64,000 nt of DNA, taken from the NCBI GenBank assembly GCA_019914995.1, contig CM034126.1:7631001-7695000 (forward strand), written 5' to 3'. Numbering within the stretch: position 1 is the stretch's first letter; each line of letters starts with the position of its first letter. Positions 1 to 14,200 of this stretch are shown piece after piece. This stretch comes from Acanthochlamys bracteata. Taxonomy: Eukaryota; Streptophyta; Magnoliopsida; Pandanales; Velloziaceae. Below the pieces are notes generated by a model, which was given only the letters and a program-made list of their open reading frames with translations, was not told where the DNA came from and did not search any database. Made by a program: the position numbers and the translations under genes.

Positions 1-3000
1 TCGTTTGTAACTTTCTGATCGACTGACCGCTTACTGTTCAGTGATTGTTTTTAGAACAATGAAGAGTTTGCTTTTTTAATTTGCCATATCCCAATTCTCT
101 TCAAAGTTTGAAGTAAATCAGATGTCGATTGAATACTAACTCATCTAATGGCTCAAGTGCTTCCAAGGGTTTATACTGCCATATTAATAGAGAAACCTAC
201 GGAATATAAACTCAATTGGGAGGTAAATTCAGATACTTAGTAGAAAACATCCACATCAGAAGCAATGGTCAGCAAAGAAAAGAATCACAGAAAATTTCAA
301 AAGAAGAAAATCATTGTTGGAATATCTCAAATCAGTCGTTTTGATTACATCTATGCAATGCATTTGCCTTAGCCGTTGGAAGCTTGATCCACCATTACAA
401 ATATGATCCATAGATCAAGGAGAGAATTTTATTATATAGTTATAGCATTGAGGACAGTAAGAACAACACCGAATAAAGCACTTCACCGAGATCATTCATT
501 ATTTCCGAAGAAGAGAACATTTTTCAAAACCGTGAGCTTTTTACTTGAGTTTTGTTCATTTTGATTTATTGTGTGGATTACCTTGAGATTTCTTGTGAGA
601 TTAAACATTATTGTAATGGATATGACTCGTGCTAAACTACAAATTCAACTTGTAACATTGAGAGAAGATTGTAGGAGAACATACAACTACTCAGGTAAGC
701 TAGCTTAGGTGTAGGTTAGCGGAGTTGTGCTGTGCCTTAGTAAATGCATGCAATTGCAGCAAGAGGAATTGCAAAGTGTAGAGGTTATGGTGAGTTTATT
801 CTTGCGAGGAGACTTGGGTTGAAGTGGTGATGTTTCGTGGTTGAAGTGTATGTTAGTTTAACGTTAGTGAATTTTGCTTGAGGTTTCAAATGACGAGAAC
901 GTAGATACTCTGTACCGAACTACGTAAAAATCTTGGTATGTTGTCTAATTTGCATCTCTTAATATTTGTATTTATTTCGTTAAAATTTTATTATGCTAAC
1001 ATCTTCGGTGCAGTTTATTTCAGTTATACGCAAACAATCTTATAGTAGACGATTACTAACTAATCAGTGATTGAATTTTGAACAGAAAACGTCATAAGTT
1101 TTATTTTACCATAACTAAATTCACCTCTCCTATTGAGTTGTATTCTGTAGGTTTCATTAATAGAGTATCTCTTAATTGTGGTGTTGTTAGATCATTGAGG
1201 GGAGGGGTTTATCTTGGTTTTCATTTTTATTTTTGTTGATATTTTTATGCATGCATATTAGTTGAGCTGAAATGTGGATGAGTAACGTGGTTAAGCAAAG
1301 AGTGCATGTATTGGTTAACTGACTCATGCAAAGTTTGCTTTATGTTTTTTTATTCGTCATGGTATTGGAATTAAGTGTCAGTTGAATACGAGAAGTAATG
1401 TTTGAAAGGATGGCTACATCTAGTCGGCAAGTCGTCATTCGATCGGTCAGATCAGTGGGTACTACGCGTCGATCTGCCAACATCAAAGTGGTTGGGCCAT
1501 CAAAAATCCAACTAAAGTAAGGTCAAGCTGCTAGCATTAAATTAGTTGGGCTATTAATAGCCTAACTAAAAACAAACATTCCGAACATCTCAATTGTTTA
1601 TTAAAGATCATTTCTCAATCCAAGCCATTCATTTAGTCCAACTAAAATTTTGGAAAAGTCACCTTTTATATCTCTCTCTCCCATTACACAACATGAGCAG
1701 GTTTCCTCTAAGCAAGACCTTCCTTTTTAGTTTTAGATAAAGGATTTCGACCCCCCGCCATCGTCACTGCAATGGTTCTTGTGGTGCTTGCTCAATGTCA
1801 GAAGTTGGTTCAATTTTCAAATCTCAATCACTATTGCAAGTGTCTATATGTTTTCTCTCCCTTGATTCGATGAGGGTTAAGGGTACGTGAAGTTGTGAAG
1901 GGAGTTATAATTGAGATCATTTACGAGACAGGTTATGGTACTCTATAGTGTCGTGACAAAGTTTATTAGTTGGTACAGTTTGTATATGGTACAATTTGTT
2001 CCACTACGGTCGAAAGGTTGCTTTTATAGTTGGTTATGTGCTACAGTTGCAAGGAAGGTATGTATATGGTTTGTTCACTACGGTCGCAAGGTTGCTCTTA
2101 CAATTGGTATGTGCTACCATTGAGCTCTATACCTAAGGATGCTATTGTTGATGACTTGCTTCAGTTAGCCGGTGTCTCATCTTGTGCTTAGCAGATATGT
2201 ATTGATCGGGTTTTGCATCACGCATGATGTGGTTGATTAATTTTGGTTTCTTAGTTAGTAGATTTTTATGAAATTGTACTTTGTATAGCAATCTTTGCCT
2301 TTCTTCTCACAAGAAAGCTTCAATTTTTTTTCATGTTAAAGTAACATTCGCTATTCGTTGTAATTAAGAATTTCATCTTCATTTTAGTTTAGTTTTATGT
2401 ATTGTGATTTGAGAAGGCATGTTTCCTTGAAAGTTATAAGTAATATGCTTCTAGGTATTTTTATTTTTAAAAATCAATTGGGTGACTCGTTCAACCGGAC
2501 TTGTGGATCGATCAGAACTTGCTCGATCGACTCGGAATGCCGACTGCAAAGTGGAACCAATTTTACTTGCAAACTCGAACCAAATTTGATCCTGAATAGA
2601 TGATTTTACGATCAATCCGGGCTGACCGACTTGTCAGTATCTTCCAACTATATTTGAATGTATTAATTAAGTAAATGATTTTGTAATGAAAAGATAAGTT
2701 CAAGCTTTTTTAATATGTAAGTGATTATGAAGGAGAAATATGGAAAAGATTCTTCAATCAACTATATCATCCTACTTAACTATAGTTGGCAGATTCGGAC
2801 CGTTTGGTCAACCGAAAATCGTTAACTTGGAATCGAAACTCATCCAGATGTGCAAATAGTCGCTTACATAGTTGACTCTTATTGACCTGTCGACTCGGTT
2901 GAACGGTCAACCCGAGAGTGTTAAGAAAAACCTAATTTTCTTTGTTGACCTCGTTCGACTCGGGTCATTCTCTTTCTCTTTGATTGGGCGTACCGTATGC

Positions 3001-4600
3001 TAGCTAAGTTCCTTGATTCTCTCTGATCTATTGCTCCGCCTTTGCACTTGCCTCTACGATTTGCACCACTACTTCGTCGCTGCAGGTTGCTCATCCTCAC
3101 TACTCTGTTACTATCATATGCTTTATCTATACTAAATGGAACCTTTATTTTTCTTATTTGATTTTCTTTCCTTTTAGGTTTTTGCATTTTGAAAAGTGGT
3201 TTTGTTGAAGGTCTGATGAGGTCCAGATTCTAGATAACATCAGCATGGTTGAAAACGTTAAAAAGAAACCAAGAACATGCATTCTGATGATTTCTTTAGA
3301 GATGTTTTTAATTTCACCGAAAACCATGGATGATCATATTGATTTGTTGCATGTATATATCTTCAGTAATGTCTAATTTTGTTGATAATATTCATCATTC
3401 AGAAAGGATTCCATAAGAAAACTAAGTTCTAATCAATCATACATTACCTATATATGATCTAGTGAAAATCTAGTGCATGTAATCAGTAAACTACAATAGA
3501 CTCATCCTATTGCATGGTTTTGACTAAGTAAAATTTGTCATGTTCTTAATTTGCAAATATTTGTTCTTGTATTTTGTTTGATATATAATATTCTTTACAG
3601 CTACAGGTTATTAAGAAGAAATGCATTGAAGCAGCAAAGTTGCAAACTACTCGACTCTTACCAGCACTAAATAGAGTCATCGAATTGTTATTGAATGCTG
3701 TTGAATACTTGTTGCAAACTAATAAATGCTGTTGAATGATGCTTGATGTTTGGGCTGTTGAATACTTGAATTCTTTAGGCTGTTGAATACTTAAATGTCT
3801 AGGGCTGTTGTGTAATGCCTAAATGTTTGAAGGCTTTAGGCGGTTGACTACTTGGATGCTTGCGGCTGTTGTGTAATTGCCTGTTGAATACTTGAATGGA
3901 AGTGTTGTGTTGAGATTGATTCAACTCATTTTGGTATAATTTTTGGATCATTGGTTCAAGCCATTTGGTACAATCATATTGGATACTTAAGTAACTAGTT
4001 TGGATATAGGATACAAGATTGCAATGTTGGTGAACCTATTTGTTAACCCGACATATCAATCTGTTTATTTGCTAGGTCAACTTGGACCTATGGATTTAGA
4101 TAGTTTTGGGGTCGATACTCGGGTCGTATTTGCCAAGCGTGTGCTTAAAAGCAAAGGGGTTCTTGAGTTTGACTCTTTCGAGTTAATTTCATTAATATGA
4201 AACAGACAAGACAACCAAACCCATATGCTGGGATAACTCAAGTCACCTTATAGGTGTTCAGCACAAGGGTTAGTTTATTGTTATTGATTAATTGTAATTT
4301 TAATTCGAAAAAGAATATTATTTAAAAGTTACGGTATTACTATATTTTGATTTTTTTTTTTTTTCATTCTTGTATGACTTGCATGCACACGTTTTTATAG
4401 TTTTTTTTAGCTTCAAAATTTGGAGTATTAAGGAGAACCCGAAGGGGCCTTAATACAGTAAATTTCGCAAAATCAAGAAAATTGGTTTTAGAACTTTGAT
4501 GATCAATTTGCTAACGATCGGTGATTTACTAGTTGATGATGTCAGCTGAGATCTAAAAGAAACGTTTGCTGCTTGGTGCTTCCCAACACCAAGATCTGAA
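1..4600. other. Intergenic region, no supported gene
   Basis: No reading frame here has a recognisable domain or a convincing exon structure. The short open frames (under 100 codons) lack similarity that I can name. The stretch at about 2480-2930 has GC-richer patches rich in TCGACTCGG / GGTCAACC words. They look like a decayed repeat, but I could not define its ends. A degenerate tandem repeat near 3752-3905 is listed separately. The last few hundred bases should contain the promoter of the GRIP gene. Confidence 0.5.
3752..3905. repeat. Degenerate tandem repeat, unit about 25-35 bp
   Basis: The words GGCTGTTGAATACTTGAAT, GGCTGTTGAATACTTAAAT, GGCGGTTGACTACTTGGAT and GGCTGTTGTGTAATTGCC follow one another. 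They look like variants of one unit repeated about six times, with related words upstream to about 3690. No coding sense is apparent. It lies about 0.75 kb upstream of the probable GRIP transcription start. Confidence 0.55.
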
Positions 4601-4607
4601 AAATGCT

Positions 4608-4618
4608 CTTTAAAAGGA
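4608..4618 (+). promoter_or_regulatory. Possible TATA-like element of GRIP
   Basis: CTTTAAAAGG lies about 25-30 bases before the CT-rich stretch that looks like the start of the GRIP 5' UTR. The match to a TATA box is imperfect, and there is no direct evidence for the start site. Confidence 0.2.
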
Positions 4619-4639
4619 CAGAGTTACCTTGTTTCCCTT

Positions 4640-4748
4640 TCTAATTTAACGTCGTCTTCGTCTTGTCAATGCTAACTCATCTTTCCCTGAAGTGCTCTCT
4701 AGTTCCCCAAATTCAGCTACCAGCGAGCAAAGAGAAGATTTTAGAAAG
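4640..4748 (+). other. GRIP: Probable non-coding exon 1 (5' UTR) of GRIP
   Basis: A CT-rich leader ends at AAAG followed by GTTTCT, a plausible splice donor at 4749. A good acceptor, TTAATTCCTCAG, lies at 5241-5252, and the next exon carries the start codon at 5276. A leader intron of about 500 bp is common in plant housekeeping genes. The exon 5' end is a guess, and transcription could instead begin just upstream of 5253. Confidence 0.45.
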
Positions 4749-5275
4749 GTTTCTTCACTTTCTCTAGCATCTTTTTTGTTGATTGTTGCTACTATTCCTT
4801 TACTTCGAATCTTATAAGTATCAAGCTGCTGGATCTGGGATAAATTTGCGTGTAAGTTTACTGATGCATTTATGGTGTTTGACGGAATGCATATAAGATC
4901 AATCACTCCGCAGAATTAAGTTGTTTAGGTGAAGCGTTTGTCAGAGATAAACTAATTAGATTTTGCCCAATTAAGCCATTTGGTTTTACTTTGAACAATT
5001 GTGTGCATTGGGTTGATCCCACTTTGCATTATGAAGATGCTCAGTTTGTCAAATTTTCAAAGTCGCAGCGAAAACCAAGCTCTTTGTAAATTTGTGGATA
5101 TGCTTGCATCTGAAAATTCTATTGACGGTAATTTGTTTTTAGAGGAGCGCGAATGGCCAGTAGACATACTGCTTTTTTGGAACAGGTCCCAAGATTTTTA
5201 TGTTTTTTCCTTTGTTGTTCATCTTTTTCTTTCTTTGTGCTTAATTCCTCAGATTCAATTGGTTGATTTGACCCA

Positions 5276-8200
5276 ATGGCTGAGGGGGCATCTTTGTTAA
5301 GTCATGAAAGGGATGACAAATTGGTGGATGTAGTTGAGGACATCACTGGACCTTGGAGTCATTTAATTGATGATAATGGCAAGATAGATGCTTCTCATGC
5401 AAGTTGCGAATCGGAAAATGGTCATTTTGCGATTGTTAATCATGATGGAGCTGATGTTCAGCTTTTCCAAGTGCTTGCAGAGCTTAGTTTTCAGAATGTT
5501 TACCTAAAGTCTCAAATTAGAGGTTTCAGTTGTCAACTAGAGAGACCAGTGGATGCTAATGAGCAAAATGATGTGAACCTACAAGATGGAGGAACCTCTG
5601 AACAGGTGAACCAACTGCATGAGAAGATCAAGAGTTTGAACAAGGAAATCGAGGATCAGAAGGAAACACAGAGAGCAGCAGAGAATGCTCTAGAACATCT
5701 CAGACAAGCTTTTAGTGTGGCTGATTCAAACATTCAGGAGCTCTCTGCGCAGCTTGCTGAAGGTTAGTTTTAGTTTGTAATTGCACTTTTTCTCTGTCCT
5801 TGAAGAGCTCATGTTTCCATCATTGTGTAGAGTTTTTATGATATTTTGTTACCGTTTTTGTATGTATTGTATATATTCTAAACGACATATTAAACACAAG
5901 CAGTTCTCTTGTGTTGACATATTCTTGTTTTTCTGCATTAGTGGAAACTTTTTGTGATGGTTTTTTGCCACAGGTCACAAGGTTGTAGGATTATCTAGTG
6001 GTTAAAAGTCAGTCAGTTGTTCTGAGTAGAGTTCAGAAAGACAAGAATTGACATTTCTGTTTCAGAGTGGATTTGCAAAATGCTTTTTGGGATTTCACTT
6101 GAACCCTTGCGAGTTATGTTGTTCTAGAATACATAAAAGCTATTAAAATTTACAATTTTTTCTGTTCATATGAGAATTGATTGAATCTTGAAAGCAAATC
6201 ATGTTGTATCTCATGCCTTTTTTAGTATATGACATAGTTTGCTGATATTGTTCTCTTCAAGTTGCTTTTAAGTGAGTAGATATAATCTTTTGATGCATTA
6301 TTCATCTTATGCCTTGGTTTTTTATTTATGCTAAGAAGATGGTTACCCGTGCTCATTAGGAACCTTAAGCCATTGTATAGTTCATTTTTGTAGCTCATAG
6401 AAAGATGGAGCAAGAAATAAAGGAGCGTGATGATAAGTATGTCGAACTGGATTCTAAGTTTGGAAGGCTTCACAAACGTGCAAAACAGCGTATACAGGAG
6501 CTACAGAAGGTAAGAACTATGTTTTCTATATGATTTCTTCTTTTTGTAAAATTTCTTAAATTCAATATGTTTTCCAATGCTCTTACGAGGTGTCTGCTTT
6601 CTTGTTAATATGTCCACATTGTTTTTTGTTCTGTCTAATATGTTATTGTAGAATCAAGGGATATACTTCTGTTTTTATCTTGCGTTCCACTAACAAACAT
6701 GTGTTTTTGGTAAGTTTTGCTTTTAATTGTATGTTCTTTGCATGTAACACTTATATATATTATTGACCATTTCTTGGAGGCATTTGCATTTACTATTCTA
6801 TGTATATTCAATAATGTCTTGTGGATCTGCTGTTTATGGAATCATGTGTAGAAAAACTAAACATTCGTTGATGTCCACTTCTTTCCTGCATTTCAGTCTT
6901 TACTATTTGCAAGTGTGACTCAAATTGTGTAATGGGTAACTTATTTAGTGCTGGAAATTTCCCTATTAATGTATGTGGATTTAATCCTTTAGCTCTTGAT
7001 TTTGTTCAGAAATCTACATCATCCCTTTTTTGTTGGAATTAAAAATAAAATTCTCGTATTAAACCTTGACGATATTTGAATTGAGTCATGGACTAGCAAA
7101 AGGTTACAACATGCAAGTGGCAAGACATGAGCTTACAATCCTCTTCAAACAAATAATCCAATGACAAAATAAGCTAGCTTCCTTGACCGACAAAATATCT
7201 TGTTGTATACGAAATTAGAAGTATATATCATTTTTTCTTATTTTATTTAGGTTTGTATTAAGTTTATGTTTGAACTTCCTTCGTCTCTCAATTTGTTTGT
7301 ATCTTTTTTTTCTCCCCTAGGAAAAGGATGAGCTTGAAGCTCATCTTCGTGATGTCAATGGAGTAGCTGAACAAGCTTTGAACCAGCATAAATTAACACA
7401 ACAAGAATTGGAACGTGCTCGCCAACACGCTAGTGAGGCCTTGCGTTCAATGGATGCCGAGAGGCAGCATTTACGGACGATAAACCGCAGGTACTGTGCT
7501 CAACTCTCATTAGGATATATCAATTACTAGGAAGTCCACAAGTTGCACGTTACTTTATTCTTTTTCTTGCTTTTAGCTTAAGGATCTTGAATGTTAGTTT
7601 TATGTCTTATTCTCTAAGATAAGCTAATTGACCTTTCCTCTTGAACCGTTGATGACTTCTCTCGATATAGGCAATATAGAAAGAGTGTTGGATGGTTATC
7701 AAGTAGTACTTGTTTATTCTCCATATTATTCTTCATCAATTTGCAATTAGCCTTTTTGGAGTTAAAGTTTGCTTGCTGAAAATCAACCGATCATCTTTAA
7801 TGCGTGCTCATTCTGGATCTCAACTTCAGCATCATATGTGCTATGAAACATCATTACTAAGTGCTTAGAGTGCATAGTTTATAGACATGGCAAGTGCTAT
7901 GTAGATATTTTATAACATGCTGTAGCATGCAGATGAAAGCAAAATTACACTTCCTTTAAACATTTGTTTTTCACTTTTACCCTATTATTTGTAATTTTGA
8001 GTACGAGTAAACATTATACTTTGTGGGGCTGAAGGTTAAAGGTTTATGATTCGTGTTGGTTAAAGAAATATAAACGTACATGCAAAATTTTTGGAGAAAG
8101 GTATACTAAAACAAATTTGTAGCAAATACTGCTTACAACCTTCTTGTATTATCTTCCATGCTTGCGAATGCATTCCATGGTTTTCCTAATTTTAATGTCG

Positions 8201-11200
8201 GTATTCGTTACATGAATGTGGCACTATCTGCATCATAGACCTATCAGCTTAAACCTCGTTGGCATTTGTTGGTATATCATAATGTTTTATGATAGATATC
8301 CTCTAAAGGCATTATGTTTAGGCCTCCTATGCAAATGTGAATTGCGAGGATGATTTTCATCCTATATTATGAGGAATGCGTAGTGTACATTTATCTCACT
8401 GAAAAAGAAGGAATACATGTGCAGGCAAAAGCTTACTAGGTTGTTGCTCATTCTTGTTTTATCGATTTTGTTCTTTTGTTCCTGTAGATTATTTCCTTTC
8501 ATTGGTTTTACTTAGCTAAACTTTTTGGTATGTACTTTTTAAGTGCTGTATTCTCTTTATTGTGCAGACTTCAAGATGCTATGGATGAAATGCATCAGTC
8601 TTTGGAGCAAAAGGACAGCGCGCTTGAGGCACTGCAACAGTCATTCTGTGAGAAAGAAAAGGTAGCATGTGAGAAGATTGGTACTACTTTTTATGTTGAT
8701 TGCATCCTTTTTGTATCTATAACTTTGATGGAGTCAAGGATGGTAGTCGATTGTCTTTCAGCTTATCTATTCATTTTTTTCCTTTGCTGTTTTCCTTATT
8801 AAATTCAATGCATTGTCTAAATGTTTTTTCTATAACCTTCTTTATTTCTACTCTCATTTATTTTCTCTTAAATATTTTTACTCTTATGTTGATTGAGATT
8901 GGACGGATTGCTAATAGAAAGGAGGGAATTTGTTCTTTTGCGGGTTCAGTCCTTGATCCTTGGCTGTAGCAAGGTGAACAGGTCAAAACGGGTCACACAT
9001 TGGCTTACGAAATCGGATTGACACGAAAGAGATCTTTGACTGAACCACTAGTAATTCCATTGTTTAGACTAGTTGAAAGAGAGTAGTCTAATTATTTAAC
9101 GTGGTCGGCTTTTAGTTACATGAAAGGTATGGAGTTATCATTAAGAGTACTAATTGCTTTAGATTAATTGGACAGGTTACCATGATAACCTCTATTTATC
9201 CACCTGTCAAGATTAAAGAGACTTACTAGGAACAAGAATATCATGGTATACTTTTGTTATGCTACAGTAGGTAGTGTATGAACTAGTAATTCATTTGGTA
9301 ACTTTATCTATTACAATAAAATTTTAACAATAAGCATTGCATCAAATTTCTTGGTAGTGTTTGCTAATGAGGTAGTTTTCTTAAATGGGTTTTAAATTCC
9401 TGAAACAAGTTTAACTAAAAGCTTCTTTTTTGTTTGGCAATTTTATTTATTACAATTATTGGTGGGGACAATGAGCGCTGTCTCTAGTTTGTAGGTATGG
9501 TTTGATAATTAGTCAATTCTTTTTCTTTTAAAGTGCTTTAAATTCCTAACAAGTCATGCTAAAAACTACTATGATGTCTATTAAAATCATTTTTTGAGAT
9601 TTAAAAGAAAAATCTTACTAAATTCATAAGGCATCCAAACAACAATATTTGTAAAATTGTTTTAGAAAAGTTGAGATTAACATACTTACCAAACAGGCCC
9701 TTATAATAATTTCAAGTGATTGGAACTTTTCCCTCTTCAAGTTGAGTTGGAGGTGTTGTCCCACTTAAAGTAGATGAGTTCTGGTAGGTGCCTAATCCTA
9801 TCAGACATTTACTTCTTGAAGCTAAATGTCTACTATGTTTTGCTTTACCAAAACATTGTGAAACTTTGTGCAGCTTTGTATTTGTTTCGAAATTTTTTTT
9901 TTAAGCAGCATTAGACAACTTAAACCGAGTAGTTTAAGAACAAGATGCCACATGCAGGCTCTTGCTTTTGGTGTTTTGGATATAAATTTCAACATTAGCC
10001 GTTTTAGTTCTATAGCTAGGGATCCTATACTGCTACTTGCATAAGACTTGTTGAAGAAGAAGAAGAACTAAAACTTGTGTTTTGACCAAGGTAGAGTATC
10101 GCCTATGTTTTCCTGAGGCTTTGGCTTATGCACAGTGATGGGTTTATATGACATCATTGGTTGTCCGTAGAATAGATAAGCAATCGAGAAACTCTGAGTA
10201 CAAGGATTTGATCAAATAAATCAAAGAAAGCATTGAATATTCGTCCTCATGGTGCTTTCATGGAGATCTAACAATTATGTGGTTGGCTAGCTAAGGCACC
10301 ACAGTTATTGTAACACCGATAGTGCACGAATCTATAAATTAATCTAATATGAACTTTGAACTAACCATTTGTGTCGGTACTTGTCTTTCGCCAATTGCAT
10401 TGCATGTTAACTGCCTTATAACTGTTGTTTACAAAAGATATTGAGGGTTTAGCGGGCTTTAGATGTACTGAAATATTGCTGGCATAGATAGATTCCTACG
10501 CTTATGCAAAGATACACAGTGAAGCTACGTTTTAGTGAGTTACATTGTCAGAGTTTGATTGATCTCAAGAGTAGGGAAGTAGGGTGTGGACTGATTGGTT
10601 TAAAGCGAAACCCAAATTGGATTTGGTTCAGTTTTTGTGAAGAATTTTACTTCAGTTCTGAGAGAAGAATTATGCTTGCAATTTTAGGAACCTGAACGAA
10701 AAACCAATATTTTGTTGCCCTCTTTCACCCCTACTGCACATTCATCTTAACCTGTCTTCGATGAATGTTAGGTTTTCTAACCATCACATGACACTGCCAC
10801 TCCTTACAGGTTTTGCAATCATCCTTCCTCATGTTCTAGTGGCCTTTTCTTTTCATTCTTACCATCAATCCTTATACTGAATTTACTCTGCAAAACGATT
10901 AACCAGAATTCAATCCAGCCAAATGTTTCTGGTTCAGTGTGGTTTGGTTTTGTCTAATTCAGTTTGTGTTCCTTTCATAACACTGCTGAAGTAAAATGAG
11001 ACAAACTGAATTTGAACTGAACGTAACCTGACCTGCAGAACTTTCAGATGAGAAGACCACCGAAGAAACAAAGGATAAGGGAGCTATAGGAATTATTGCT
11101 GATCAAGCTGGCAGCTTTCAGATGGCTGCCAGTTCATTGACAAAGAAAGAAAAAGAGACTTCAATTCAAGAATGGATCTGAAGCATTCAAGACTTAAAGG

Positions 11201-14200
11201 ACAAAAAGAATCGATATAATATCTAGGTTATATATCCGCTTTCCATTCCATAGGAAACTAAGGGGTTAAAAATATCCATGGTAAGGGAGGAGCATGAGGA
11301 CTTCTATTTCATATTTGGTAGAGCACAATAGCAATTAATGGTGGAGTGGCTAATAATCTGAAAATGTAATTTTTGATCTACTATCATTGGTTTTCTTCTT
11401 CTCCTCTGGCTTTCACCTAGTAAAAGGCAGTGTAACCCCCAGATTAGATGGTTAGAAAGTCGTTACCCTAATAAGAGTATCCTAAGATGGTAGTTCATTT
11501 TGAAGGTATTTATCATGGACATCAACATGAATGCATTGTACTCTTTGTGTGATGCAGTTAGGAAGCAATCTCATATTAGTATCTCTATCCTGGTATAAAA
11601 TCTAATATTGATATAAGCTTGTCCCCATACTTGAGTCGTAGCACCTTTATACCTCTTTGAAGTGTATCATCCATCTTTTGTGACGAGTCCCATGAGCTGT
11701 TCCTTAGTCCATCCCCACCTTGCACCATATCATTGCCAATTTAGTCTGAATTTTCTCTTAAGCAGGTGCAAGATACTTCTAATTAGAAATGTGTGGAAGC
11801 TCTCTATGTTGGTCATGTACACTGTTTTTGTTCTTTCAAATTCCTCAGGAGAAACCGAGGCCGTTTGGGAGTGCGTTTCACTCCATTTCATTTTATATTT
11901 TCCAATAAATCTTCTACAATATTGTACAGAATTTATTTAAAAATTTAAAAAATATAGAAAATCCTACATTCTAAGATCTTGTTATTGCTTATTATTATTA
12001 TTATTATTATTATTTTGAGGTAAATAAATAGAGCTCGCTTTTTAAAATAGAACAAAAATATCCTCCGTTCTAAAAAGGCTCTATTTCAAACGCACTCCCA
12101 AATGCCCCCGAGATCATATATTTGTAGTATTCCTGATTTGTTATAATTCTTAAGTTGTTAATCTTAGACTTATTTCTTTAATATAATTTCACAAATTTGT
12201 GATGATATGTGCAGTTATACAACATTTTTTTCGTAATCTGCTGTTTCCAAAGGCTCTTATTTCTTGGTTGGTGGTGTATCTTTTCCATGTTGGATATGTT
12301 GAGAGCGTCATGCTACTTTGCGCTTCTAGTGCATGTTATTTCTTTTAACTTGTGATCTGAGTGAAGTTACATTCTGGATTATCAAGGTATTAGAAACTGT
12401 GCGAGGATTACTACAATCTGCAGAAGAGAAAAACCAAACTTTGACTGCTGAGCTTTCTTCTGAGCACATTAAGGTTGACAAATAGTAAAGAACTTCTTTT
12501 CTTGTTATTATTTCTCATGTTTTTGTGCCTAAAGTTATACTTATGAAAAATGCGTTATGTCTACATGCATTTTTCGATCTCATGATGTGATTAACCTCAT
12601 CTTGTTGTATTGTTTGTAGCAAATAGAAAGCTTGGAAGCTCAACTTGCAGATGCACTCTCAGATAGAAGCAAAGCAGCTGAATCAATATCGTCGCTACAA
12701 GTATAGTCTCTTTTCACATCGTATGCATGTTCTTTTATCAGTTGCAATCACGTTCTGGCCTGCATTGATTAAGTACTTTGGTAGCTATTTCAGCATTCAA
12801 GTTGTGATTTTGTAGCATTTATTCTCCAGAATTAAATGTGTTTGTTGTGAGACCAGAAATTAAATAACTGTGAAACATAAAGTAGGATGACAATGATACT
12901 GATTATGAACTCTTGAAGATCTGCCAAATTTCACTCTTTTTGCTTAAATCCTCTGATTGTCTTACTTGCAATGTATCAACTCCTTTTTGACTTTAATTAA
13001 AGTGCTGTGTTGCATCCATGTACTTAAAACTAGGATAGATCAAGCCAGGCATTCAGAGCATTATTGGTCACGTAGTGCACCAGCTATAATGTAGCTCCTA
13101 GTCATGAAAACAAGCTGCAGCATCCTTAGTCTTTAAAGATTTCTTTCAGAAGTTGGAAAAACTCATTGTTGTTGGAGTCCTTTGCTTAATATGTTTCTTT
13201 CCAGCTTGCGCAAGTCTCAATTGCCACCAATAGGTTTTATTAGCATCAAATATCTTGTGACGTGCATTCAACTTTGTGAGGAGTTACTACCATCAGAAAA
13301 GCTCCTATAGAAGTCTGGAAGAAATCCTTTTTCTATTTCCTGAAATGTCTCAATCTTGTCTTGCTAATGCTTTATATGATTTCTTTTATGTAATGCCTTT
13401 GTTCGTTGAAAAGATATAATGTTGAGCTCCTTCTGCAGGAGTCTTTTTTCTTGTTTTGCCCATAACTTGAGATAAATTTGTATATTTTCATCTCGCAGAT
13501 ACTACTTGCTGAGAAAGATACAAAAATTGCAGAACTAGATGCGGCTTCAACTGGTGAGGCTGTGCGACTTGGAGCTGCACTGGAGGAAGTTCGTGGAGAG
13601 CTTAGTCATCTCAAGGATAGTCAAGTACATGTAGATGCAGATAATTTATGTTTACTGATATCATAATGAACTACTTTGGAAAAAAGTATCTTGGCATTTG
13701 CAATAGAATTATTTCTACAGGCTGGTTTTGTGTCATCTCAATATTAACTTTTACCTATAAATTTGTACCGTTGATATGCTTCTTTATCCATTATGACATT
13801 ACATGAACATTTAAGAGGGATGCCATTCCATTAGTTATATATGGTGGACGGAGAAGGCAAGTGCGTACTATGTATAGTTGCACATCTTATGCAAAGTTGA
13901 TAGTACTACATTCATACTAATAATAAAAATCTTTCATGTAAGGTTGGATTTTCTCTTTATGCTTTTTATGCAGTTCACTGCAAGATTTAAATGTTGATTG
14001 TTTTTAGAGAACAGCAACCTAGACGTATTGGTTTGAGAGACGGGTAACAGAAAGTTAAATAGAAAGGGAGGAAAAGAAAAGAAAACCAAAGTGCATGATT
14101 TCTCTCATTTTCACTCCCCAATTTAGAGGAATTCAAATAGTATAGTAGAATGAACCTTTTTCTTTGTCATAATTCTTCTCCTAACCAAACATTGACAAGG

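Noticed and set aside
2921..3187. Basic 88-codon minus-strand open frame upstream of GRIP
   Set aside because: It is a low-complexity Arg/Lys/Ser composition from a CT-rich stretch, with no recognisable domain or promoter context.
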